A stretch of 64,000 bases of DNA from Paragorgia papillata (GCA_035771165.1 JAWNZC010000234.1:1882001-1946000); one strand, 5' to 3'. Positions 44,580-56,440 are shown, numbered from the stretch's first letter. The notes: generated by a model not told the origin, from the letters alone. Translations and numbers: made by a program.

Positions 44580-44917
44580 ACACATACTGGCAATCCTTCA
44601 TTTTAATGAAAATATTAAAAGAGAGGCAAAGACAACAAAAGATGGCAAAACTTACATGAGTATTCGATATCCAAAATATAAGAATGGAGAAGAGTTGGTT
44701 CGTGTGGTACCAGTTCCACCAACGTACAACTATGTAGACAATTTAAGAAAGACCTTTTTCGAATTGGACACGAAGACGATGGAAGACAAGGTTGAAAAGT
44801 TTCAGAAAATTATTCCTGGCCCACTTTGCTCAAAATTTGATGAAAAATTAGACCGTGATACTGCCATTCAAAAGTTTATAGAAAGAAAGAAGATGACTGT
44901 AGACTTGTTTCCATCAT
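44580..44917 (+). CDS. Unrecognised gene, exon (b)
   Basis: Acceptor TCTTTTCAG, donor CATCAT/GTAAGT. Spliced to the previous exon it reads TYCRHILAILHFNENI, then REAKTTKDGKTYMSIRYPKY and VPVPPTYNYVDNLRKTFF. It ends in a charged segment with GPLCSKFDEKLDRD and TVDLFPS. The protein is intact across the splice. No enzymatic motif is evident. Confidence 0.6.
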
Positions 44918-45045
44918 GTAAGTTTCCTTTGCTCAAATATTATCAGCCTTAGCAAAGTCATAGTTCACTTATGAGATACATACATGTAGATGTAGGGCTA
45001 AATATTCATCAGTGCATATTAAGTGTGTACACTTTTATTTTACAG

Positions 45046-45128
45046 TGGATGAACAAGAGCACTTGGAAGAAGGTGAAGCTGCAGCACCTCCACCTCCAAA
45101 AAAAAAGAAAAGCTCATCTTACTATTGA
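45046..45128 (+). CDS. Unrecognised gene, last exon (c)
   Basis: Acceptor TTTTACAG. In phase with exon (b) it encodes [20 protein letters not shown] and then a short basic-serine tail before TGA at 45126. Helitron similarity in a different frame begins at about 45114, so the tail residues after the lysine run probably come from the Helitron; the original end of the gene is likely lost. Confidence 0.55.
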
Positions 45129-45627
45129 CGAGCTGCGTGAAATGGCTGCAAGTAACAACTCGGCTGTTTTCATGTCCAAAGTGTCAAGGTATGTTGGCAA
45201 TATTGCTGGTATAAATGCGTACTGGAATAAAGTGAAAGAGGAACTCAAAGCCATTATTACTAATGTTGGAGCACCAACATTGTTCTTTACTTTTTCATCA
45301 GCAGATATACATTGGCCTGAATTACATGCTCTCTTTGCACTCTCTAATACTGGTAATGTCACTAGTGAAAGGCGAGAAAATGGCATTAACAATCCTCATA
45401 TTGTGGATTGTTTTTTTACACAGAGACTAGAAAGCTTTGTTAAACACTGGCTTTATGATACTCTTGGTGCAAAGTGGCACTGGTTCAGATATGAATACCA
45501 GGGTAGAGGTAGTATTCACTGTCATGGTACTGCTAAACTAAATAATGATCCAGGATTGTGTCAACTTACTCAGAATGCTTTGAAAGGGTTCTTAGCTAAG
45601 AAATTTAAGAATGAGAATGATAGCTGA
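45114..45627 (+). pseudogene. Helitron Rep (HUH) domain, 5'-truncated
   Basis: [15 protein letters not shown] starts the segment, and [40 protein letters not shown] and [20 protein letters not shown] follow. [13 protein letters not shown] carries the HUH motif (H-C-H) of the rolling-circle nuclease. These blocks define the Helitron_like_N region. The zinc-finger and earlier N-terminal parts are missing; the copy starts inside an exon of another gene. A frameshift near 45620 ends the segment. Confidence 0.9.
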
Positions 45628-47095
45628 AACAACAGAACTAGACCAGGATATTCAATCTGGTAAGAAAGCTGCTGAAACAGCATGTCAGTATGTTGATTGG
45701 TTATTGTCAACTGTAAACCCAAACCCACCAGATGAGGACATGTGGATAAGGCCCCAAGTCCATCCATGTCAGAAACGTCATAATGACATTCCTGAGTTTG
45801 AAGTATAATCTGATTATAATTATATAGATCTTTTAAATATGGTTCAACGACACACTCGTTGTAGCACAAACCACTGTCTAAGAAAAAAATCTCATGAATC
45901 AGAATTGAAATGCAGATTTCATTTCCCATTTGATCACTGTCCTCGGACAAAATTACAATTTGAAGAAATTCACAGTAAAGGTGATAATGTGCAATATAGA
46001 GCAAAGATTGTAACTAAGAGAAATGACTCCAGGTTGAACAACCACCAACAACTCCAGTTGCAAGGATGGAGAGCTAATTGAGACATTCAAGTGGTTATTG
46101 ATCACTATGCTTGTGTTGAGTATCTTACTAAATATGCTGCTAAAGGTGAACCAAAGTCACCTGTGCTTAAATAGGCATTTAATTCTATTGTCCAGAATGT
46201 TGACAATAATAGTGACCCTCACAGGGCTATCAAGAAGGTAGTAATGAAAACTCTTGATGAAAGAGATTATGCAGCTCATTAAGAGACAATGCATCATTTG
46301 TTGTCACTAAAACTTCACAGTTCATCATTTAAAATGATACCAGTGAGCCTCAATGGTTCACGTAGAGTATGTGACAATGCATTTACTCTATAGAAGATGG
46401 TGATTCTTGCACTGATAATTCACTTCTTGATGTGTATGCTAACCGTCAACAAGACATTATGAACATGAACTTTGTTCAGTTTGCTACCACATACAAAGTT
46501 GTTAACAATGAGTTAACAAAACTACCATTTTCCAAGAATATTTCCAACTTATTCTTCCAATCCTGAGGGGCCAAATTTTGGTATTTATTGTAAGTATCAG
46601 CTTCTAAGGTATAAATCCTGGAGAACAACCCAAAACAATGTATGGCGTGACCAAGAACCAACTTATGAAATTTTAGCTAATCATTGGTAAGAATTCTTGC
46701 AGACACCTTATGCACAAACCAATGTGCCAAACTGTTTTGACAAACTACAAACTGATATTCAGAGTCATCAAGAACCAGAAGATGAACCTTGTGAAGAACA
46801 AGGAAATACCCGCGAGGATTGGATGATCTTATCCGAACTTCACACTCCATTTGACAACTCTGAACAAACATCAGAGTCAGCACATGACTGGCACCAAGAC
46901 AGAGCTCAGTATTCTGAGCAACAAATTCATGAAATGCCAACATGGATAAAAAACAAAAAAGATGATTACATCATAAATGAGCAGTGTGAAGTTGTAGATA
47001 TAAACAGTTTCAGTGAAATGCAATGACTTGCTTATAATATTGTCAAGTCACATTTTGATGATACATGTATTTCATCAGAAAAAGAACCATTAAGC
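45628..47095 (+). pseudogene. Helitron central region, several frame breaks
   Basis: Segments in different frames carry KAAETACQYVDWLLSTVNP, then MVQRHTRCSTNHCLRKK with CRFHFPFDH (cysteine-histidine residues), VVIDHYACVEYLTKYAAKGE, and ERDYAAH, SLKLHSSSFKMIPVSLNGSR. Near 46480 comes VQFATTYKVVNNELTK. These are the usual Rep C-terminal and linker segments of Helitron proteins. Stops at 45806, 46079, 46172, 46280 and 46393 among others. The linker ends PTWIKNKKDDYIINEQ near 46960. Confidence 0.8.
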
Positions 47096-48259
47096 CTCAT
47101 TATTATTGGTGTTGCTGGTACTGGGAAAGCTGCTTATAGTATAAGAGGTATCACTGTACATTCTTGTTGATGAATACTCTATGCTTGGTCAAGTTGCTTT
47201 TGGCTGGATAGATAAGCGTTGTAAACAAGCAACAGGTTTACATGACAAAGTTCTTGGAGGAAAATCTCTGATTTTAATTGGTGACCCAGGTCAGTTACTA
47301 CCCGTAGAAGATAAACCTCTTTATCATGCTAAACCATCAAGTGCTGATGGTGAACAAGGGTGTCAAACTTACAGAATGTTTGACAAAGTTGTTAAGCTCA
47401 CTGTCAATCAGCGAGTACAAGGTACGAGTTCTGAACAAGTTAACTTCACTGAGATTTATTGTTGCGACTCCGTAAAGCTGAGTCAACAGTTGATGACTGG
47501 AAATTACTTTTGACTCATCAGCCATCAAACATTCCAAATTTATCTGAATTTGAAGATTCTACCAGACTCTTCTACAGCAATGAACAGGTTGTGAATTACA
47601 ATCATGAACAACTGACTAAACTGGAATATCCAGTTGCTCATATCAATGCTCGCCATTCATCGACAATTGCTAAAAAAATCTCTTCAGATGACATGTCTGG
47701 ATTGGAACCTGTGGTGTTTCTAGCAAAGGGTGCTAGAATCATGCTAACCATGAATTAGTGGTCAAGTGTTGGTCTCTGCAATGGGGCTACTGGCACAGTC
47801 ATTGATTTCATCTTTGACAACAACCATCAGCCACAAGCCTTGCCTGTTGCTGTAATTGTTCAGCTTGAGCACTACAGAGGTCCATCATATATTGACACCC
47901 AACCATCATGTGTCCCAATATGTCCAATCACTGTTTCATCTCAGACAGAACATGGTTTCCATGAGAGGCAACAACTACCTCTCAGATTTGCTTGGGCTCT
48001 AACAATACACAAGAGCCAAGGACTCACTCTGCCAAAGGCTTGGATAGATATTGGTAAATCTGAGAGAACTGCTGGTGTCTCTTACGTTGCAATAAGCAGA
48101 GTGAAAACTCTGTCATCCTGTGTTATTGAACCAATGACTTATGAAAGATTGACAAACTTGAAATCATCAGCAAATTTACAGTTCAGGCTTGAAGAAGAAA
48201 ACAGACTAGACCATTTGGCACAGATTACATATAGTGCATTTAACTCATCAAACCATTGA
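47096..48259 (+). pseudogene. Helitron PIF1-like helicase domain, internally deleted
   Basis: GVAGTGK (Walker A, 47108-47128) is followed directly by AAYSIRGITVH and then ILVDEYSMLGQ (Walker B), so the stretches normally between these motifs are deleted. ILIGDPGQLLPVEDKP, VKLTVNQRVQG, GLCNGATGTVIDF, ALTIHKSQGLTLP and SYVAISRVKTL mark later helicase motifs. Stops or shifts occur at 47168, 47450, 47513 and 47757. The last frame ends in a TGA at 48257. No Helitron 3' hairpin with CTRR end was located downstream. Confidence 0.9.
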
Positions 48260-48654
48260 GGTTGAATAATATCAGGGATTTCAATTGTACTGTACATCTC
48301 AGTTACATCGACATGTACTGTCTATGTGTATGTTATTCATTGAAATGTATTATTCATTTCAGGTTTAACTCATAACTTACATCTACATGTACTTTAACTT
48401 AATTTAATTTAATTTATAATTAGGTATCTTTTGTATTATGAAATTACTAAGATGATTGGCAAGGTCAATGGTAAGCCTTTATCTCTTATACAATAAAAAT
48501 TATTAATCACTCCTCAATTGTAACCCAACCCAATTCCCTGTGTTCTTTGTGAACTCTATGTGCATGCTAACAAAAAATGTTGTTCTTTTATAGATTTCTA
48601 TATAATCCGAAATATACAATATTATAAGTAGTGCAATGTCTGCTGGCTACATGC

Positions 48655-48975
48655 AAGTACCCTAACTACAAAGTCTCGTCAAAAGAAATGAATTATCAAA
48701 CTGTTCTTCTTCATGGGAAACGAAATCACTAACCACAATGGATCTGTTATGTAACTATACAAGTAACTACAAAGTCTCATCGAAAGAAATTAATTATCAA
48801 ACTGTTTTTCTTTATGGGAAACGAAATCACTAACCACAATGGATCTGTTAACTATACAAGTAAGTAAGTAAGTAAGTAAGTAACTACAAAGTCTCATTGA
48901 AAGAAATGAAGTATCAAACTGTTCTTCTTCCTGGGAAACGAAATCACTAACCACAGTGGATCTGTTAACTATTGA
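48655..48975. repeat. Three tandem units of about 105 bp
   Basis: CTACAAAGTCTCGTCAAAAG, near-copies at 48667, 48771 and 48884, is followed each time by TTATCAAACTGTTCTTC or a close variant and GGGAAACGAAATCACTAACC. A (AAGT)n run at 48858-48881 separates the second and third. Non-coding. Confidence 0.9.
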
Positions 48976-49731
48976 CTACAGTACCATGAATTGAAGTATA
49001 CAAAACCATCTCTTTGCAGCCTTTGGGACTGCTGTACAGTATATATATACAAGATGCTATTGCATACAGCAGGGTTCGAGATTTGCGGTATCCCAGTATC
49101 CCGACGATACCAGTTTTTAATTTTGGATACCAGATGTTGAAACCTTGGTATCCCAGAAACCTTGGTATCCCAATGGGATACCAAGGAAATCTTGCTAAAA
49201 TACCAATAGTAACCAAGATAACTACAGTATATCATAGAAATTACTTTAAAAAGAAGTTGGCACCTATTTCAACGTGTTTTTATTCCATTTTCGTTAACAT
49301 AATGTAAGTTTAATCACGGTTAAAAACGTAGCTGGCATGCAATATTTCGTGAAAATCTGATCTTCTGCTCACGTTCCTCCCACCAGCGGTCTCCCGGCTT
49401 AGCACTATAGCTACTTCATGTTAGACCTCAGTATTCATGCAAAGGAGAGAAAATGCCGAATCAATGCCCGAGTCTGGTGATGAAATTATTGAAAGTATTT
49501 GACAGCCGAGATATAATAAATTCAATAGACCTTTCTGCATGAAATGAATGCATGGATCACGTGATCTTTCTTTTTGACAAATCTGATTGGCTAATGTCCA
49601 ATGTTTGTCTGAAGTTTTGGATGTCCGAAGTCATTTGCGAGAGCCAATCAGATCTCTCAACGTGTTATCTGCACACTTCATGCGGAAAGGTCTACTGAAG
49701 TGGGAAGCTCGCTCTTCGTTTATTGTAAGCT

Positions 49732-50000
49732 ACAATCTTGGACAAAAGTCGTTGGGACACGCCACGCATGTTTACGCAAAAATTTACATATAGCACCAAA
49801 ACCCATCCCCCTAATCAATGTTGACGGATATAAATTGCAAATATGCGTGAAAATACATTATATTTCATACAGTGAACAACATTGAAAGGGAGGAGGGGGT
49901 TGCTAGGCATCGATCGTTCAAGCAGAACCCGCTGAAGCAGAATGAAATGTTATAAGTGAAGAATGTGTTGTTGTGTCCGAATACTTTTGTCCAAGATTGT
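49732..50000. mobile_element. Tc1-like MITE, copy 1, inside the TIR element
   Basis: Ends ACAATCTTGGACAAAAGT and ACTTTTGTCCAAGATTGT are perfect inverted repeats. A copy with the same orientation is at 51022-51298. Internal blocks such as CATCCCCCTAATCAATGTTG are identical in both. Confidence 0.8.
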
Positions 50001-50457
50001 CTGCGAAATGTGTCTCTGTCAATAATGCCTTATTTTTTACTCAAACGACCATGAAAAGTGTATAGTCTCAGTTGATTAGTTAAATTATGTTAATTGTTGT
50101 TGTATTACGTTTTTTTTGTGCCAAAAAATTAAAATAATATAAATGTTTTGAGGAATTTCTGAATTGTTTGTTGAAGAATTGTGATTCCACCAAGGGAGAA
50201 TTGGGAAATAATGTGGGAAATGCTGTTGTTCCTTGGTGCAATACGCACCCGCATGTATACATGTTGTGTTTCAGTCAACGTGGAATTATATTAACTTCAC
50301 ACGACAATTTAATGTTTCGCCTTTGTGGTGCCTATATAGTGTACACTTAGTTTAGAGAATATGCACAATGTATGCAGAAATGTAAGTGAAATGCTGTTGT
50401 TGTACTGCCGTATATTGAGGCAAGTGTTGTAATATTATTTTAGATTTTGTGTAAGAC

Positions 50458-50540
50458 GGTACACACTTGTGCACCGATATATAAAAGGATTTTTAACTCT
50501 GTTCTTTTATAAAATAACGTCGCACAAGTGTGTACCGTGT
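50458..50540. repeat. Hairpin between the two MITE copies
   Basis: ACGGTACACACTTGTGC and GCACAAGTGTGTACCGT are perfect 17-bp inverted arms around a loop of about 45 bases, in which TATAAAAGGA and TCTTTTATA can also pair. Confidence 0.8.
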
Positions 50541-51021
50541 ATACCACTAATTAACATACATGAATAATTATTATAATTGTTTAAACGGTATTGTTAAACA
50601 ATACTTCGGAATAGCTAATTAATCACAAACACGAGTAATTCGGTAAAAACATTTATTTCAATATTTAGTCCTTGCTCCTTTCCCAGATATAATTCCCTGT
50701 ATTCTCTTCGGCATGCTCGCTATAGTACGGTCCAGTAATTTGAAAGCTAAACTATCCAATGCTCGAAACACTCTTTCCGTAAAAGTGTGGAAGTGTTTGG
50801 TAATATCGTGCCTTGCACAAAGATTTTATTGTATAGATTGTTACTGCTCGTGTATTGCGCATCGGGAAAGGGCGTTTCTTTACCTATTGTATAACTTGTT
50901 TAACAAGTTTGGTCATAAAAATAATTAACTTATATTCCTTGAGGTATATTTAATTAAATTAGCGATATTTCAAAATTCATTGACACTGTCAATCAACATA
51001 TTTTGCAAAAATCGATTGCAG

Positions 51022-51298
51022 ACAATCTTGGACAAAAGTCATTGGGACACGCCACGCGCACGTTCATGTTTACGCAAAAATTTACATATAGCACCAAAAC
51101 CCATCCCCCTAATCAATGTTGACGGATATAAATTGCAAATATGCGTGAAAATACATTATATTTCATACAGTGGACAACATTGAAAGGGAGGAGGGGGTTG
51201 CTAGGCATCGATCGTTCAAGCAGAACCCGCTGAAGCAGAATGAAATGTTATAAGTGAAGAATGTGTTGTTGTGTCCGAATACTTTTGTCCAAGATTGT
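51022..51298. mobile_element. Tc1-like MITE, copy 2
   Basis: Same inverted ends as copy 1. It differs by a GCGCACGTTC insertion near 51057 and by a few substitutions. The outer flanks of the two copies are TA, whereas the inner flanks are CTGC and GCAG, so the pair may bound a composite segment of 1567 bp. Confidence 0.8.
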
Positions 51299-51449
51299 AG
51301 TTCTTAGTTCATAACATCTGGATATTAAGAAGCACCATGTATTTTCTGGTATCAAAAGTTTGGATACCAAATTTTAATTTGGGATACCAAGTTCAGAGAT
51401 GCTGGTATCCCTTGGGGATACCACCAAAACATTTTAATCTCAAACCCTG

Positions 51450-52108
51450 CATACAGTACTGTACATGTTCATTTCAGAATATAAACTACACATTTGGTTT
51501 CAATGACGGATTTCCACACAAAGATTTACAGTATATGGATACACTGCATCTGTATGTTTCTGTAATAAACTACATCTCATGCAGTACCTGTACATTGGGT
51601 CTGAGAAGAAATGGATTATCATTTCACTCAAAACACTCTCAGGAAAAAGAGTGATTCACTTACAACAGAAGTATTAATGGACATCCCATATTACATGTTA
51701 ACTACATGTTTCAATGAATATCATGGATTGCTACACAATAATTATGCGGAGACGTCTTGAAAGGAATGGATTGTCATCAACGACTAGTAGTGCATTCTTA
51801 CCAGCAACTAATAAAACTCAGAGATTATAAACAATGGGCAACTCTAAAATGCTAGTCCACATTTTAGTTATAGTGATATACCAATTCTGCAAAATAATCT
51901 GATGAACTTGATGGTACTAATATTGCTGTATAAGTTTTCAGCTTTAGATTTGTTATAACATGAGAACGGCATTGATAGTATAAGGCATTAGTTACGGCAT
52001 TTGTTATAACTTGGAACTGCATTGATAGTTTTGTCACAGCAAGAGACATGGTGGTTTATTCAGCGTTTCAGGTTTTTGTGAAAGGGTCTGGAGAATGAAA
52101 TTGATGAC
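51450..52108. other. Non-coding stretch
   Basis: No gene or clear repeat was recognised. A TATAAGGCATTAGTTACGGC block near 51980 shows a weak direct repeat with 51950 and 52005 (TTTGTTATAAC). Otherwise unremarkable. Confidence 0.4.
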
Positions 52109-53693
52109 CTGGGGCCGGTTGTATAAAAAAGTGATTAACTTAATCATGATTAAGAAGTTAACCAGTGATTAACTTCTTAATCATGATTAGTTAATCACCC
52201 GGCAAAATTGCGTTGTATAAAGGGTGATTAGTCAGGTGATTAACTAACCACTTTTTAACTCCCCAACGAGTGATTAAAATGTGATTAACATAATTAACAT
52301 AAATTAACGGGGGTGTCATGTGATGTTTTGGGAACACCGTGGCCTCGTTTTGGAACAGCAAACGACAAGGCAGAACACATGGTTGATCCTTGCGACTGGC
52401 GTTCTCTTGAGATTTAAGGATGGAAAATAGTTCGGATGAAATGGTAAAAGAAGATATTATTTTTGAAATATGCGGTGATTCTTTTGATGTATGATTGTGT
52501 GCACTGGAACAGTTAGATATTAAATTTTGGCTGGAAAATGGTCATGACAATGCCGCCATGATGATGATGACATGCAACTTGAACTTGTGAGTGATGATAC
52601 CACTTGAATAATTATGAAATGAATCACGATCGCAGTGATGAAACAGACAGGAAAAAGAAAAAGATTCAAGCAAGCAGTTTACAAACAAGGTAGGTTTAGA
52701 GAAATAATTTTAATTCAAACAATTTTAACAGGTGGTTCTTGTGCATTTGTGGTTTAATAAATGCTCGTTCTTGGTAAACATTTATCATAGCTTGTAATTT
52801 GCTCAAATCTTTCATTTGGCTTTGGATTGCAATCACCTTCTTGTCATACCACTCTTGTTTTTGTCACTGTATGTACGGGATGACTCGGTAATTGTGGATT
52901 TGCTTGGGTCTTCTCAAGAAGGTGAAAACGGTGAAGTCTCTTTGTGCTCCACTTTTTCTAACTGCTTAATTCTCGCTTGTATAAGGTTCAGCCAGAATGG
53001 ACTAGCACCTAAATCTTCGAAAGATAGTGTTTCGATCAGTTTTTCAAGCAGTGAACTGTTGGGAGACTGATTTGAATAAACAAGAACAGCATTTATAGTG
53101 AACTTGTTTAGAAGCTCTGTCACTGCAGCAGGGTAGCTGTTATGGAAGCAAGATGAACAAATGATGGGATACTTGCATAATCTCTAATATTAACATGCAT
53201 CTACACACCATGGATAGTAAAAAGATTACTTTTTAACTTTTTTCCTTTTACTATCCATGTACACACACACGTATATAAACCATTAATTTTTGTAACTTTA
53301 TGCTTGAACTAGACTTCTTTCCTTTTCCTTGAATAACTAGTACCATTGATTTCTCTATCCTACCTTCTCCTCATCACCATTTTTGTTCAAAATGGTGATG
53401 AGGATGGTTTTCATTTATCTCATAGGAACTAAGGATGGAAAACAAGCCCTGTCAATGGTATAGCAAAGGAGCATGAAAAGATGAACTAAGGAATGGTTTG
53501 GTCAGCCATATACTATCAAGGACCTAAGCAGGAATGACTTACCAGAAAACTACATGCCAAGTGTCGGGTTTAATTTCCCAGTTGGTGCAGTCTGTTTTTC
53601 ATTTAATTATATAAACTAAATATCTATTATATAAAATAAAATGGTTTTTTGATCTAACTGCCACTATTCATATCAATTTGACATGTATGATTA

Positions 53694-53775
53694 CTGTAAA
53701 AGCTCTATTAAGCTCCCCCTCTACAAGGTCAAAAATTAAAAAACCCTGGGTGGGGCTTGATAGAGCTTTTACAAT
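53694..53775. repeat. Short inverted repeat inside the Harbinger element
   Basis: GTAAAAGCTCTATTAAGC and GCTTGATAGAGCTTTTAC form the arms, with CCCC and GGGG next to them, around a loop of about 40 bases. Possibly a tiny MITE. Confidence 0.75.
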
Positions 53776-54146
53776 ATTCATATTATTCTTGCATGTGTTC
53801 ACATGCATGGAAGCTTTGAACATAAACTTTATTTTTCACACGCTTAAAATAAATTTCATATTTCCATACATCCATGTATTATTCTCGATGTATATTATAG
53901 GAATGAATACATGTTCAATAAATAACAATTCAAGGACAAATACTTTTTATACGGTAAATATTTGTATAATTCAGAATCTGGGTTTTTATTATCAATTTTT
54001 ATCATTACTAGTCATTGTGAATTATCATTGTATGTCACTATACATTGCGCAGTCTATTTTATATAGTATAGTCATGAAAATATATATTACTCACAATGCT
54101 TTAACTTTTATTGGTATCTGTAATTTTGGATTTCATTGATTTAAAA

Positions 54147-54564
54147 ATGACCTCTTTGGAGGAGGCAGAAGTAGTTAAAAAAAAAAGGAAACAAAATTTC
54201 ACGGCGTTAGAATGTGCTATACTCGTGGAGGAGGTTGAGAAAAATTTAGATGTCATAAGGGGGAAACATTCAAACCAATGCACCAATGCTCGGAAAAAAA
54301 AGGTATGGCAAGGAATAACATCAAAAGTAAATAGTCTCGGGTGTTCAAACGGGAGGACGGCGGACGAAATACGTGATAAGTGGAGAAACCTGGCGCAGAA
54401 TGCCAGAAAAGAGAATGCAGGTTTATCTAAATCTCGAAAGAGGACAGGCGGTGGACAGGGTGAGGCACCATTGGGAGGAATAACAAAAAAAATCGTTGAT
54501 ATGTTTCAAGACGAGCCGTCTTTTTCAGGGATAACTGAAGGTATCGATACTTCAGCCCTCCAAG
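54147..54564 (+). CDS. Harbinger Myb/SANT-like protein, exon 1
   Basis: The exon starts MTSLEEAEVVKKKRKQNFTA. A Myb/SANT-like DNA-binding domain follows at about residues 15-90: LECAILVEEVEKNLDVIRG, KKKVWQGITSKVNSLG, RTADEIRDKWRNLAQNARKE. The spaced tryptophans and the trihelix/NAIF1-like layout fit the second protein of PIF/Harbinger elements, which binds DNA and helps bring the transposase to the nucleus and the TIRs. The donor CAAG/GTAATA at 54564 ends in phase 1, matched by the next exon. Confidence 0.85.
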
Positions 54565-55155
54565 GTAATAGTTCTATATATACTTTAAATAATGTTAGAA
54601 AGCAATGTTCTGTTTTATTTTTGTGTATATAAGACAAAACCAGAACGTTTCATGTTTCAATATCTGCAGTTATAAATAACATACTTTAGTATTTTCGCAC
54701 CAAAATGTCTTACTATTCGGACTGACAACAGACTGACTGAACGTCGGTTTATGTGCTCAACTATGTCGAAAATTTTCAGTTTTTCGCAATATCGAACATT
54801 AGGGAATTTCAATAATTCATAACAAACAAATAAATAAATAATACAGTATGTCATCACTTTAACCACGAAAGCGGAAGTTAAAGATAAGTTAAATTAATTT
54901 CCGCTTCCGTAATCCCGTATCTCTCTCCCCCCCCCCCCCCCCCCCAGCCTGCTTCCTCTCCAAAAGGAAAAACAAGTACAGTATGTCGGATATAAATTTG
55001 TTGGAACTGCGATGGTGGACGTGCCAACCAGATAAGTTGACTGTTTATAATAACAAGAAAGTTGCCATAATTAAAGTCGTGCATGTTAATACCTGTTACC
55101 AATGCTTTAATAATTTAAACTGATACTATTTAATTTTCTTTTTCATTGATATTAG

Positions 55156-55329
55156 ATCACCCAAGTACATCTATCACAGAACTGTCAGAAGAGGAAGATC
55201 AAGAAGAAATTTTGATCAGTCTTCTTGAAACACCAGCAACATTTACTCTTCCGGGAAGCTCGGCAACGTCTAGAGCGTTTAAAGCGACTCCAGAAACGAC
55301 AAATGATTTAAGTGACGTCCAAATTGTAG
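55156..55329 (+). CDS. Harbinger Myb/SANT-like protein, exon 2
   Basis: Acceptor GATATTAG, donor GTAG/GTAGGT. It encodes DHPSTSITELSEEEDQEEIL, an acidic linker, followed by PATFTLPGSSATSRAF and DLSDVQIV. The split aspartate codon joins exon 1 and exon 3 correctly. Confidence 0.75.
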
Positions 55330-55416
55330 GTAGGTTTATTACTATTTTTTTAAATATTGACCAACATATTTTGAACTACTTTGTCATTACACACTGTATT
55401 AAATTCTACTTCACAG

Positions 55417-55698
55417 ATATTATACCAACATTAGCCCCCATCCTAGCTGAAGGTCAAGGCATGGTGAGAACACCCGAGGCCACAGCTCGGAAGGAGAAAA
55501 AAAAAGACTCCGAGCAAAACAAACGAAATTCAAGACCTTCACAAAATGGTATTGGAAGAAGAACAAAAGAAATTGAAAATGGAGCAAGACAATCTTATTT
55601 TGAAAAAGAGAAAACTGGAACTTCAAATTCAAATCCTGGAGCGTATCAACTCAGGTGATATTGCCAGTAGCCAACAAAACCCCTTCTTTCTAGGATAA
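55417..55698 (+). CDS. Harbinger Myb/SANT-like protein, exon 3, with a likely indel in a run of A
   Basis: Acceptor TTCACAG. It reads DIIPTLAPILAEGQG and EATARKEKK. At the nine-A run at 55496-55506 a one-base change in frame gives the expected coiled coil (NEIQDLHKMVLEEEQKKLKM, then LILKKRKLELQIQILERI) ending ASSQQNPFFLG and TAA at 55696. Without it the frame ends early in unlike sequence. The coiled-coil end is typical for these proteins. It may be a real mutation or a homopolymer sequencing error. Confidence 0.75.
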
Positions 55699-56353
55699 AT
55701 ATATATTGTGTATTGAGGGACCGGTCATAAATTAAAGGAGGGGGGGATGACAGGTGCCAATGAGATTTACAACGTTCAGTTTTTTCTAATCCTCCCCTTA
55801 TATGAAACACACATTTTGCTGAGCCTTATACTTATAATATTCCTAGCTTGCTACATTTGTAGCCATCCTTCCAGACTTTAATAGTATAAACAAGTGATGT
55901 CCATAGGCCTTTTGGAATGTCACTACTTTCACAATACCTGCCCTCCCACTCCTTTCATTCATGACTGGTCACAATGGTGTTTGTTTTAGTCAGACATTGC
56001 AGATAAACTATAGCGAGTATTCTATATTGAGTATTCTACATTCCAAGTTTTTATTTTTGAATCTTAAGTTGTCTTGCTTCATTTCTCTTTTCTTTTGTTC
56101 TTCTACCATACTAGGTAAAGTATCTAAGTCACAATTGAATTTAATAGGAAATAAAGGTGAAGGTTGACTAGTAACAAATTGCTGCAACTTGTATTGTTTA
56201 ATTACACTGTTGTACTTATTACTACCCTTTTGTGAAATGAATACAAATTGCAGTAAGTTGTTGCTTGTAGTAATTTACTTCAACATTAGGAACACTTGAC
56301 AGTTTCTTTGCATCTAATACATAAATAAACACCATTGAAATAAGGGTGCACTG

Positions 56354-56440
56354 CAACCTCGTACCCAAGGCCATTTGTAGGGAACTGGGCCAAGATGGTG
56401 AATAAAACATTCCCTACAAATGGCCCTGGGTACGAGGTTG
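56354..56440. mobile_element. 87-bp MITE with a perfect 10-bp target duplication
   Basis: CAACCTCGTACCCAAGGCC and GGCCCTGGGTACGAGGTTG are the ends, and ATTTGTAGGGAA with TTCCCTACAAAT continue the pairing, leaving a loop of about 25 bases. GGGTGCACTG flanks it on both sides (56344-56353 and 56441-56450). A 10-bp duplication fits Mutator-like elements (9-10 bp). It lies just beyond the 3' end of the Harbinger transposase. Confidence 0.9.

Larger units (their letters stand above)
49070..51449. mobile_element. Non-autonomous TIR element, hAT-like ends, 7-bp target duplication
   Basis: Termini CAGGGTTCGAGATT and its near-perfect reverse complement AATCTCAAACCCTG. Flanks CATACAG at 49063-49069 and 51450-51456 are identical. 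Near both ends GGTATCCC and GGGATACC are repeated many times in both orientations, probable binding sites. There is no transposase. Inside are a duplicated 270-bp MITE and a hairpin. hAT elements usually make 8-bp duplications, so assignment is provisional. Confidence 0.8.

Noticed and set aside
48655..48975. CRISPR-like spacing of repeated units
   Set aside because: Units are contiguous 105-bp tandem copies, not short repeats with unique spacers, and the DNA is eukaryotic.
51670..51705. Minus-strand VIWDV-like reading as a MED30 C-terminal exon
   Set aside because: Only four residues resemble the expected LIWDIN end; no splice site or upstream coiled coil supports it.
52914..53123. Minus-strand frame with KLIETLSFEDLGASPFWLN in the Harbinger element
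   Set aside because: Plausible composition, but no domain, no splice partners and it is not one of the two expected Harbinger proteins.
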